NCBI GenBank assembly: GCA_002404095.1
Contig: DHJA01000092.1
Location: forward strand, 32,146 to 45,709
From: Planctomycetaceae bacterium UBA4732
Lineage (GTDB): Bacteria > Planctomycetota > Planctomycetia > Gemmatales > Gemmataceae
DNA length: 13,564 nucleotides
Reading direction: 5' to 3'
Shown here: piece after piece, positions 8,001 to 13,564 of the stretch
How the letters are laid out: every line of letters starts with the position of its first letter
How positions within the stretch are numbered: position 1 is the first letter of the stretch
Translations under genes and position numbers: made by a program
The notes under the pieces: generated by a model
Told to the model about the DNA's origin: nothing
What the model saw: the letters and a program-made list of their open reading frames with translations, nothing else
The model's database searches: none

Positions 8001-8471
8001 ATCGCGGGCGCGCCAGCGGCATCGCTAGTCGCTCAGGTTCAGGGCGGACAGCCGTTCGAGTTGTTGTGTGCAGGCGGTACGGTGACGCTGGACCCGGCCG
8101 ATGTGATCGTCACGCAAAAGGCGCCGGAAGGATGGGCCGGCGTGGCCGACCGTGGGACGCAAGTCCTCATCGACTCGCGCATCACTCCGGAGCTTGCCCG
8201 CGAAGGCATGGCGCGAGACGTGGTGCGGCACGTTCAGGAACTGCGCAAGACCGCCGATCTTCAGATGGAGGACCGCATCATCCTTTATCTGGGGACGGAC
8301 GTAGGAGAGTTACAGAAAGCCATCGACGAACACCGCGAAACCATCGCCGCCGAGACGCTGACAGTTCGATGGGCGACGACGCCGCCGGACGGGGCGAATC
8401 AGGCGACGGTGAAGATCGAGGGGCAGACATTGGAAATCGCGTTGACGAAGGCGAAGCCGAGCGACCAGTAG
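5049..8471 (+). CDS. ileS: Isoleucyl-tRNA synthetase, type 2, with GXHH signature
   Basis: Charges tRNA-Ile with isoleucine in the cytoplasm (class Ia synthetase). The 1140-aa product begins MPFEKVDTQVDFPAQE. The ATP-binding signature normally read HXGH is here G56-V57-H58-H59 (NNPMGVHHAWGR). The CP1 editing domain is present: WTTTPWTLTSN near 243-253 and GTGIVHIAPGCGKEDF with G392 to D397. Cys pairs in PWCPRC (C202, C205) and CWRC (C462, C465) match the usual IleRS positions. The KMSKS loop is degenerate: EMHKAKGN at 667-674 keeps K670. The anticodon-binding helical domain (FVDGKLSNWYIRRNRRRFW near 805) is followed by the type-2/eukaryotic C-terminal region with ITPELAREGMARDVVRHVQ rather than a terminal zinc ribbon. 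Length and tail indicate IleRS2, the mupirocin-tolerant type; the GXHH swap is linked to natural hyper-resistance. No T-box leader is visible, since the upstream space holds the long hairpin. Confidence 0.96.
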   Translation: MPFEKVDTQVDFPAQERAVLAFWEKIGAFEALRTKNRGGPRWSFLDGPITANNPMGVHHAWGRTYKDAFQRYHAMNGCEMRYQNGFDCQGLWVEVEVEKELQLKSKRDIENLVSGDPFASIDRFVQLCKDRVDKYARVQTEQSIRLGYWMDWDRDDDWQKSPDERRSYFTMSADNNYTIWSFLKKCHGRGLIYRGYDAMPWCPRCSVGLSQMEMAEGYQRVAHRAVFVRFPLRRRAGENLLAWTTTPWTLTSNVAAAVNPELTYLKVLHKEQIYYLAKGAFTAHRLEEEFKRKEWIEGVPKLKTLEQIFKEKGGYEIVGELTGSQMVGWVYDGPFDELPAQHSLAGYPAETADVVRRQKWAPEKSAKEAHRVIAWKDVGETEGTGIVHIAPGCGKEDFHLGKSEGLPPVAPLDEFGVFLPGFGELAGKSAVDPATTDWILANLKQKGVLLEVEKYPHSYPHCWRCKTELLFRLVDEWFINMGWRDEIKEVVKQSRWLPEAINGEARELDWLANMGDWMISKKRFWGLALPIWVDEVTGDFEVIGSREELKGRAVEGWDDFDGHTPHRPWVDQVKIRNPKTGNLMSRVPDVGNPWLDAGIVPFSTMGYNRDREYWQKWFPADFVTEAFPGQFRNWFYAMLAMSTMMENKPPFKTLLGHAMVRDQTGDEMHKAKGNSIPFGGAADTGYKIKNKQGKEEQHPPMGADLIRWMFMRHNPASNLNFGPGPAEEVRRQFTLKLWNTYAFFCNYARLDGFDPAAAPVSMGERTDLDRWILSDLQKLVETARTAFENYDLMAFCLEAERFVDGKLSNWYIRRNRRRFWKSEHGADKLAAYQTLYTVLTTLTKLVAPVMPFLSETMWQNLKTPAETESVHLCTFPTADATLADQQLSDDMESLLRLVSLGSAARNSVKIKVRQPLAELKVQPANDSDRRAVERFADQIKEELNVKKVTLHDPASGPLLTQEVKANMKTLGPKFGPRLKDVQTAIAGAPAASLVAQVQGGQPFELLCAGGTVTLDPADVIVTQKAPEGWAGVADRGTQVLIDSRITPELAREGMARDVVRHVQELRKTADLQMEDRIILYLGTDVGELQKAIDEHRETIAAETLTVRWATTPPDGANQATVKIEGQTLEIALTKAKPSDQ

Positions 8472-8546
8472 GGTATGATCACGAATTCCGTCCGGCGAAA
8501 TCGAACCCGGCGCCTAGTTTCTCATAAAGCCAACAGGAGTCGGCTC

Positions 8547-8900
8547 GTGTTCCTCGGGCGCAAAGAGTTCCTGGCGCGCCTCGCCTTCGACTTCCCGGAG
8601 GCGTCGGCCGGGATTAATAAATACGAGGCCGGCCTACTGCATTGCGAGGTGGCGGCATTCCGGCGCGCCACGGAGGCGGCGATGGATATCGGGAGGTTCT
8701 GGGAGGTGGAGAGACACTTTCGGTGGGTCGAGGAACTGCTGAAGGTCGCCGGCCCCGAACTCCGCAACGCTTTGGAGGTTTCCTACCTTGAGGATCTGGC
8801 GCTCGGTAGTTGTCCACCGGCCCGTTATCGGGCGGTCAAGGAGCGTATGCCCAAAGCACTTCGGCGAATCCTCATCGCACACCACAGACAGTGGCAGTAG
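8547..8900 (+). CDS. Small DUF7674-like hypothetical protein
   Basis: A 117-aa, mostly helical cytosolic protein. The GTG at 8547 is preferred because AGGAG at 8535-8539 sits 7 nt before it, and the product then begins at a conserved-looking EFLARLAFDFPEA. Going out to the ATG at 8475 only adds 24 Arg-rich residues right after the ileS stop. Recognisable features are GLLHCEVAAF (29-38), HFRWVEELL (57-65) and NALEVSYLEDLALG (74-87). These match my memory of the DUF7674 family, small proteins of unknown role that I associate with contact-toxin or immunity loci. It follows ileS by 75 bp on the same strand and converges (43-bp gap) on the toxin-partner gene. Family assignment is from recall. Confidence 0.72.
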   Translation: MFLGRKEFLARLAFDFPEASAGINKYEAGLLHCEVAAFRRATEAAMDIGRFWEVERHFRWVEELLKVAGPELRNALEVSYLEDLALGSCPPARYRAVKERMPKALRRILIAHHRQWQ

Positions 8901-8943
8901 CCGCGCCTATCACTGCGCGATGTGCGGAATGAATAGACCGCTG

Positions 8944-9453
8944 TTATGTCGCGGCCGCGTTGACGGCGGGCTCGCATTTCACCAGAAAGTCCTCGCCCGC
9001 CTCGCGGATGTCCGGGTCGCTATGCGCCGCCGCTCGGCGCGCGAGCCGTTGCGTCATGGCCGGATCGAGTTGCTCATACAATTCAAGGAACCGGCGATAT
9101 TCGTCGTAGGTTCCCTCTTGCAGGAGTGGTTCAGCCTCACGTTCAATGTTGTTGAGTACCCTGTCGCGCGGCATGGAAAGGATAAGTTCGCGGGCGAAAC
9201 CGACCGACCCGTGACCCCAACTCGCCATAAAAACAAGGTCCGGGAAGAGTTGCTGTTGTTCAAGGGGAGTCAAGTAGGAAAAGAATCGAAGCGCCGCGGA
9301 TCGGCCCATGCCGCCGAAACGCAGTCCGTGCCGGACCCAGGGAACACGATCCACTCCTTCAGAAAAGAACGCCCGAAAGGCTTTGCTGGCGTTAAGCTCT
9401 GCTTCTACGAGCCGACCCCAGAGTAGTTCCGAGTTGTTAAGTTCCTGTTTCAT
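8944..9453 (-). CDS. Candidate immunity/antitoxin partner of the Tse2-like toxin
   Basis: A 169-aa protein I do not recognise. It is predicted almost entirely helical, with no signal peptide, membrane segment or DNA-binding motif. Distinctive stretches are RFGGMGRSAALRFFSYL (45-61), LFPDLVFMASWGHG (69-82) and a C-terminal HEAT-like helix pair, RLARRAAAHSDPDIREAGEDF (136-156). Its ATG overlaps the toxin stop as ATGA (9450-9453), and its Shine-Dalgarno (GGGGAG) lies inside the last toxin codons, so translation of the two is probably coupled. Position directly after a toxin gene and matching size suggest it neutralises the toxin, as Tsi2 does for Tse2, though it is about twice the length I recall for Tsi2 and shows no evident likeness to it. 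The role is inferred from context only. Confidence 0.8.
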   Translation of the reverse strand: MKQELNNSELLWGRLVEAELNASKAFRAFFSEGVDRVPWVRHGLRFGGMGRSAALRFFSYLTPLEQQQLFPDLVFMASWGHGSVGFARELILSMPRDRVLNNIEREAEPLLQEGTYDEYRRFLELYEQLDPAMTQRLARRAAAHSDPDIREAGEDFLVKCEPAVNAAAT

Positions 9454-9815
9454 TTTCTCCCCACATATTGCCAGGGCAGATTAAGTATGAGGTCGATAAA
9501 CGTATCCAACGGCATCCGAATCGCCGGATACAGTGTATGATGGGTCGGCGGATGAGGGTATTTCGCGTCCACGTCCACCCCATCGGCGACGACCGCGATG
9601 CCCGGCGGCAAGTCCGTTCCCTGCAAAAGAACATGATAATGCCCAGACAGCATACTTTGTACCACATCCGCGAAAGCGGAGGCGCCGCTTGGTAGAGGAG
9701 GATGTTCCGGCCCCACCATTCCCGCGACGTCGGGCAAAATATCCTTCCCCGGCCGTGGCGGGCGCGGTCTCGCTAGATTTCCAAACGCATACAGGTCTAC
9801 AGGCGTCGTTGCCAT
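9450..9815 (-). CDS. Freestanding Tse2-like ADP-ribosyltransferase-type toxin
   Basis: A 121-aa protein resembling Tse2, the Pseudomonas aeruginosa type VI effector with an ADP-ribosyltransferase-like fold that acts in the cytoplasm. Motifs in the same order as Tse2: VDLYAFGN (6-13), RPRPPRPGKDI (16-26), a PSGASAF loop (42-48), HYHVLLQGTDLPPGIAVVADG (59-79), and PTHHTLYP followed by RM (90-101), then FIDLILNLPWQY. The Ser-x-Phe loop, GTDLPP and THxT elements are the most telling. The same module occurs as the C-terminal tip of Rhs and other polymorphic toxins, but here it stands alone: its own ATG with GAGGG upstream, no PAAR, Rhs or signal sequence. It begins 15 bp after the acyl-CoA dehydrogenase stop and overlaps the next gene by 4 bp. 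It is therefore either an intracellular toxin-antitoxin or a remnant effector cassette. Activity is not demonstrated. Confidence 0.82.
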   Translation of the reverse strand: MATTPVDLYAFGNLARPRPPRPGKDILPDVAGMVGPEHPPLPSGASAFADVVQSMLSGHYHVLLQGTDLPPGIAVVADGVDVDAKYPHPPTHHTLYPAIRMPLDTFIDLILNLPWQYVGRK

Positions 9816-9830
9816 CCCTGGCCCTCAATC

Positions 9831-11606
9831 TTAATACCGCGCCAATATCGCATCCGCCGTCGCCGTCGTGTCCGCGTCATCATTATCATACAACGACGCG
9901 AGAAGCTGCTTAATCCGCCGGTTTGCATATCGCAAATAATACCGCCCCGCCGTCACGTCGCGTCCCACCTCCGTTGGATTGCCGTTGCCCAGCGTCAGCA
10001 AATGATCCAGCCGGCTCAGCGTGCAGCTCGAAGCGTACAACTCGCACGCCGCATCCGCCAAGCGTTCCTGCACGTACTGGCGGAACAGAATCGCCTCGCG
10101 GTGCTTGAGCAACATCCGTTGCACCGACAGGCTGAAATCGCGCACCCGCGCTCCGAGTTCGCGCGCGTGTTTTTGAAGATCGCGGCTTTGCACCGGCACG
10201 TCCGGCGTCGTGAGCCGCGCCGCGACCTGCTTGCCGCCGAAGCCCAGCAGCGTGCCGATCCCCGTGATCGGGTGCGACAGCGCGTCTTTGACCTTGAGGA
10301 ACTGATCGGCCACCGGCTTGATCCCCACCATGGCGATGAACGCCCGCAATACATCATTAGCCCCTTCGCCGATCTGGTTAATCCGCGCATCGCGCAGCAT
10401 CCGCTCATACGGCTCGTCCAGGAAGTACGCTTTGCCGCCGAAAATTTGCACCGTGTCGTTGACGATCTGCCACAGCGCTTCGGTGGACCAGACCTTGAGC
10501 ATCGCGGTTTCGAGCATGAAGTCCTCGAAGCCGCGGTCGATGAAGCTGGCGCACTCCGCCACCGTCGCCTCCAGCGCGAAGGCGTGGGCGGCCGCATAGG
10601 CGATCTTCTTTTTGACTAATTCAAACTCGGCCAGCGGCTGCTCGAACTGCACACGCTTCTTGGCGTAGCTCGCCATCGCGCGCAGGCACGTCTTGGCCGC
10701 CCCGGTGCAACTGGCGCCGAAGGTGGTCCGGCCGAAGTCGAGTACCGTCAGCGCCACGCGCAGCCCCTTGCCCGGCTTGCCGAGGATGTTCTCCTTCGGC
10801 ACGCGCATGTCGTGGAAGGCGAGGCGGGCCGTGGCCGTGCCGCGAATGCCCAGCTTCGGCATCCGCGCCTCGACCACCTCAAAGCCCGGCATGTCCGGCG
10901 TGACGAGGAAGGCGGTGATTTCCTTCTTCTTGTCCGGCCCGGCGCCCGGCGTCCGCGCCATCACCGTCAGCACTTTGGCGATGCCTCCGTTGGTGATGTA
11001 GCGCTTGGTCCCGTTGACGATGTATGCCTGGCCGTCGGGCGTGAGTACGGCCGTCGTCTGCACGTTGCTGGCGTCGGAGCCGGCTTCCTGTTCAGTTAGC
11101 GCGAACGCGCCCAAGTGTTCGCCTGTAACCATCGCCGGCAGCCAGCGGCGTTTCTGCTCCTCCGTGCCAAACAGCAAGAGGGCACGAATGCCAATGCTAT
11201 GGTGGGCGTTGACGAAAACGGCGACGCCAGCGTCGTGGCCGCCGATCACTTCCATGACCTTGGTATAGGCGAGCTGCGACAAGCCGCGGCCGCCGTATTC
11301 CTTCGGCGCGGTCATACCGAGTACGCCAATCCGGCCAAGACCGGCGACAACCTCGGCCGGAATCTCGGCGTTGCGGTCGATGGCGGCGGCGTCAATGTGT
11401 TCGTCGGCGTAGCGGCGGACCTCGGCCACGGCGCGGGCCGCCTCCTCGTCCTGTTCGCGGCTCAGCGTGGGATAGGGGAACAACAGCGGAGCGTTGAAAT
11501 GGCCGAAGAAGAGACCCTTGGCGAAGCCCAGCGTCTGCGGGCCGGAGAAAAGGAGTTCTTCGGCCTCTTTACGCTGTTTTTCGATCTGCGTGGCGGTGAG
11601 AGCCAT
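9831..11606 (-). CDS. Acyl-CoA dehydrogenase, long form with VLCAD/ACAD9-like tail
   Basis: FAD-dependent acyl-CoA dehydrogenase introducing the alpha-beta double bond in fatty acyl-CoA (beta-oxidation), passing electrons to electron-transfer flavoprotein. Product 591 aa from the ATG at 11606; a TTG 33 bp upstream is in frame but adds only a variable tail. The N-terminal helical domain includes GRIGVLGMTAPKEYGG. The middle beta domain carries FALTEQEAGSD (168-178) and YIVNGTKRYITNGG. The C-terminal helical domain contains QIGEGANDVLRAF, where E414 aligns with the catalytic base of VLCAD, followed by about 175 further residues. That extension is typical of VLCAD and ACAD9 rather than the ~380-aa short-chain enzymes. 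Substrate length is inferred as long chain. It is the first gene of the apparent unit with the toxin pair. Confidence 0.93.
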   Translation of the reverse strand: MALTATQIEKQRKEAEELLFSGPQTLGFAKGLFFGHFNAPLLFPYPTLSREQDEEAARAVAEVRRYADEHIDAAAIDRNAEIPAEVVAGLGRIGVLGMTAPKEYGGRGLSQLAYTKVMEVIGGHDAGVAVFVNAHHSIGIRALLLFGTEEQKRRWLPAMVTGEHLGAFALTEQEAGSDASNVQTTAVLTPDGQAYIVNGTKRYITNGGIAKVLTVMARTPGAGPDKKKEITAFLVTPDMPGFEVVEARMPKLGIRGTATARLAFHDMRVPKENILGKPGKGLRVALTVLDFGRTTFGASCTGAAKTCLRAMASYAKKRVQFEQPLAEFELVKKKIAYAAAHAFALEATVAECASFIDRGFEDFMLETAMLKVWSTEALWQIVNDTVQIFGGKAYFLDEPYERMLRDARINQIGEGANDVLRAFIAMVGIKPVADQFLKVKDALSHPITGIGTLLGFGGKQVAARLTTPDVPVQSRDLQKHARELGARVRDFSLSVQRMLLKHREAILFRQYVQERLADAACELYASSCTLSRLDHLLTLGNGNPTEVGRDVTAGRYYLRYANRRIKQLLASLYDNDDADTTATADAILARY

Positions 11607-11677
11607 GACTGCGGCCTCGGCAAGAGGGATGGGAGACAACCGGAGTAGGGCAGCCGTCGGCGCCCGTGCTGCGCTTC

Positions 11678-11683
11678 ATTTTA
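11678..11683 (-). promoter_or_regulatory. Candidate -10 element for the dehydrogenase-toxin unit
   Basis: On the minus strand TAAAAT (5 of 6 matches to TATAAT) lies about 70 nt before the dehydrogenase ATG in the divergent gap 11607-11802. No convincing -35 is found at 16-18 bp, so the call is weak. Confidence 0.22.
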
Positions 11684-11764
11684 CCGCTGGTGGCCGCGCC
11701 GCGAACAGGCGGGATTGAAAGCGCGTACTTGGCGAAGAGCTATTCGTTGAGGTCGAAGCCGTGG

Positions 11765-11770
11765 TACAAT
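11765..11770 (+). promoter_or_regulatory. Candidate -10 element for the antitoxin-like gene
   Basis: TACAAT (5 of 6 matches) lies 32 nt before the ATG at 11803, the right distance for a short leader. The -35 region (TTCGTT at 11743-11748) is poor, which could mean an activator or simply chance. Confidence 0.3.
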
Positions 11771-11802
11771 CGCGCAGTCGCCCGCCCTCGGCTGGAAGAT
11801 TC

Positions 11803-12198
11803 ATGACAGAGAAAGTAACGGTCGAACTCCCCGAAGAGTTGATTCGCCAGGTTCAGATTACCGCCCAGCGAACGCACAGCTCTTTTGATGAGGTGCTGGC
11901 GCAGTGGATTCGCGTTGGGGGCGGTGAACCCGTCCTTGAATTGCTGGGCGATGAAGAATTATTGACCGTATGCGACGGCCAGCTAGAAGCCTCCACCCAA
12001 GACGAACTGAGCGATTTACTTGAGCGGAACCAAGAGGGAGCGCTCGATGATGTTGAACGTCGTCGGCTAGACGATCTAATGCGGACCTATCGCGGCGGCC
12101 TGGTACGGAAAGCCCAAGCGCTCAAGGTTGCCGTAAGCCGGGGTCTGCGCCCGTCTTTTTCCCTCACTCATCCGTCTCCACCGCCTTGGCGTCCTTGA
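11803..12198 (+). CDS. Antitoxin-like protein with probable ribbon-helix-helix N-terminus
   Basis: A 131-aa acidic protein starting at ATG 11803 with GGAAG 4 nt upstream; the open frame goes back to 11761 but without a matching ribosome site. Residues 1-40 (VTVELPEELIRQVQITAQRT, then FDEVLAQWIR) have the strand-then-two-helices pattern of ribbon-helix-helix antitoxins. The rest is helical: CDGQLEAS near 56-63, DELSDLLERNQEGALDD and DLMRTYRGGLVRKAQALKVAV. I have seen this architecture as the upstream partner of toxin or HNH-nuclease genes in cyanobacteria and planctomycetes. No such partner follows here. The last ~11 residues (Pro-rich) are unlike the family and run into the 3' end of the convergent gene, so the original stop was probably lost. 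DNA binding is inferred. Confidence 0.72.
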   Translation: MTEKVTVELPEELIRQVQITAQRTHSSFDEVLAQWIRVGGGEPVLELLGDEELLTVCDGQLEASTQDELSDLLERNQEGALDDVERRRLDDLMRTYRGGLVRKAQALKVAVSRGLRPSFSLTHPSPPPWRP

Positions 12199-13438
12199 TG
12201 ATGTACAAGAAGTTTTCCGGATCCGTGCCATTAAGGTTCAGCCTCCCGGTGATGCGCAGCCGGCCGCGTGTGACCTCGCGCGTCTTGCCCGGCGCCAGTT
12301 CCACCAGGACGATGGCCGTCACCTCCGGCATCTCGCAGAACCAGCAGCCGACCGGATACTCGATCATCAGGAAGGCGCCGCCCTCCTGATCTTCGCCCAG
12401 CGGTTGCATGTAGCCGGTCAATTGCACCTGTTTGCCGTCCAATTCCTTGAGATATTTCGGAAAGCTCGGATGGAATTTGCGGCCAACCACCGTTTCCGTC
12501 ACCACCGTCCACGGCAGCACGTTGACGCCTTTCGGGTCGATCGGCGGTAGATCGACCAGATCGATCTTGTGAACCAGCGGCCGCGACGAGCGCGGCTTGA
12601 GCGGAAACGCATTGTCGTCATGAGTTGGCCGCGCGTCCGCGGCGTTGCGCAGCGCTTGGCGGTGTTCGCGCAGCTCCGGGCTTCGCATACCGAACTCCGT
12701 CACACAACCATCGAGCATCGCCGCGCCGGCGGCCGTGTCTCCGTTCACGGCCGCCAGCTCGCCCATTTGCCACAACAGCCGGCCGTCCGCGGGCAGCCAC
12801 AGCGCGAGTTGTTGTAGTTGAGCCGGGGCGTCGTCTGGCAAGGCTTTTCGCTGCTCCGCATCGAGCCGGCCGGCCGCGTAGCGGACGCCGAAGAGGTCGT
12901 CGAGCTTTTCCGCGTCGCGCGGCGGACGCGCACGTTGACGCACCAGCTTGAAATGCAGTTCCTCCGCTTTCTTGTACTTGTCCGATGCGAGGCGAACGGA
13001 CTGTTGCAAATACGCCGCCGCTTGGTCGAGGTCGCCGTTGAGTTGCCATGCCGTGCCGAGGTTGGCGTTCAAACGGAAGTGTTCCGGGTGCGCCCGCTGA
13101 GCCGGTTGCAGCACTTCTAGCGCCTTACCCACTTCGCCAAGTCGCACATAGATCGCCCCAAGGTCGGCGCTTTCATCCGGGCTGATCTTGCCATCCTTTG
13201 CGGCCTTCACCAGCTTGGCGGCTTCGGCTTCATAGAGTTTACGTGCCGGATTAATAGCATTCGCCCCCGTCGGCTTGACGGCGATGTTGCGCAAAACGCG
13301 CTGGTCGATCAGGAAACCGCGCCACTGCGACGGCAGCTCGGCAACCTCTTCGCCGGAATAGTAGAGGCCGGCGCGGCTGGCGGCGGGGACGGCGAGAAGT
13401 AGGCCCGCGACTGCGACTGCGGTAAGATGCGGACGCAT
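12164..13438 (-). CDS. Exported TPR protein with C-terminal DUF3299-like domain
   Basis: A 424-aa protein with a clear signal peptide (residues 1-23, MRPHLTAVAVAGLLL then PAASRA), predicted periplasmic or exported. The ATG at 13438 has GAGG 10 nt upstream; a longer frame only adds translation of the low-complexity contig end. After cleavage comes GLYYSGEEVAELPSQWRGFL, a start I associate with a planctomycete-specific family. TPR-like helices follow: GAIYVRLGEVGKALEVLQPA (94-113) and LGTAWQLNGDLDQAAAYLQQ (127-146). The last ~125 residues form a beta-rich domain (GKQVQLTGYMQPLG, IEYPVGCWFC, GRLRITGRLNL) that I match to DUF3299. Its CxxC (C365, C368) could bind metal or form a disulfide. Function is unknown; a cell-envelope assembly role is a guess. 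Confidence 0.82.
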   Translation of the reverse strand: MRPHLTAVAVAGLLLAVPAASRAGLYYSGEEVAELPSQWRGFLIDQRVLRNIAVKPTGANAINPARKLYEAEAAKLVKAAKDGKISPDESADLGAIYVRLGEVGKALEVLQPAQRAHPEHFRLNANLGTAWQLNGDLDQAAAYLQQSVRLASDKYKKAEELHFKLVRQRARPPRDAEKLDDLFGVRYAAGRLDAEQRKALPDDAPAQLQQLALWLPADGRLLWQMGELAAVNGDTAAGAAMLDGCVTEFGMRSPELREHRQALRNAADARPTHDDNAFPLKPRSSRPLVHKIDLVDLPPIDPKGVNVLPWTVVTETVVGRKFHPSFPKYLKELDGKQVQLTGYMQPLGEDQEGGAFLMIEYPVGCWFCEMPEVTAIVLVELAPGKTREVTRGRLRITGRLNLNGTDPENFLYIIKDAKAVETDE

Positions 13439-13502
13439 GGGTTTTGATCCTCGTACTCTGGAGCGCCACCGCTGATCCGCTCCCTCCCCCCCTCGCCACC
13501 GC

Positions 13503-13564
<62 letters not shown>

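Noticed and set aside
8474..8479. TATGAT as a promoter -10 for the DUF7674-like gene
   Set aside because: No acceptable -35 at 16-18 bp; the nearest TTGACG is 26 bases away.
9481..9828. Alternative minus-strand reading frame of 115 codons overlapping the toxin
   Set aside because: Its Arg/Gly/Cys-rich translation is typical of an out-of-frame shadow; the toxin frame shows clear Tse2-like motifs.
10002..10619. Long plus-strand open frame opposite the dehydrogenase
   Set aside because: Antisense shadow in a GC-rich gene; no motif, and the minus strand encodes conserved catalytic sequence there.
11607..11639. TTG start for the acyl-CoA dehydrogenase
   Set aside because: Adds 11 non-conserved residues; the ATG at 11606 has a nearby CGAGG.

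Overview
The window looks like a chromosomal end-of-contig piece from a GC-rich environmental bacterium, most likely a planctomycete. This is inferred from protein character, since there is no rRNA or marker-tree evidence. The pointers are an exported beta-L-arabinofuranosidase with a discoidin-like tail, a eukaryote-like (type 2) isoleucyl-tRNA synthetase, and several small families I associate with planctomycete genomes: the N-terminally anchored 110-aa protein at 3117-3449, the exported TPR protein beginning GLYYSGE after its signal peptide, and the DUF7674-like protein. Mixed strands, short gaps and single housekeeping genes among hypotheticals fit such a genome. The last ~60 bases are a poly-G/poly-C run that is probably an assembly or sequencing artefact.

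Layout, left to right: (1) 125-2476 (+), exported GH127 glycosidase with all catalytic and zinc residues. (2) 2519-3449 (-), two small hypotheticals: an N-terminally anchored protein, then a TPR-like cytosolic protein. (3) 3675-4910 (+), Y-family translesion polymerase (DinB-like) with an Asp-Asp instead of Asp-Glu catalytic pair and an exact GTTC-N7-GTTC direct repeat in its leader. (4) 4938-5025, a perfect 35-bp inverted repeat whose arms are each built of three 10-bp units. (5) 5049-8471 (+), ileS with a swapped GXHH (not HXGH) signature and a degenerate KMSKS loop. (6) 8547-8900 (+), a small DUF7674-like protein. (7) 8944-11606 (-), an apparent operon: acyl-CoA dehydrogenase, 15 bp, a 121-aa Tse2-like ADP-ribosyltransferase-type toxin, then a 4-bp ATGA overlap to a 169-aa protein that is the natural immunity/antitoxin candidate. 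(8) 11803-12198 (+), an orphan antitoxin-like protein with a probable ribbon-helix-helix N-terminus. (9) 12164-13438 (-), an exported TPR + DUF3299-like fusion, overlapping the previous gene tail to tail.

The genes do not form one pathway. The most interesting parts are the freestanding Tse2-like toxin with a translationally coupled partner of no recognised family, the IleRS carrying the motif swap linked to natural mupirocin hyper-resistance, the DNA polymerase with a possible SOS operator, and the periodic hairpin that separates the polymerase from ileS. No rRNA, tRNA, CRISPR array, transposase or riboswitch was seen, and no gene-free stretch exceeds about 225 bases.
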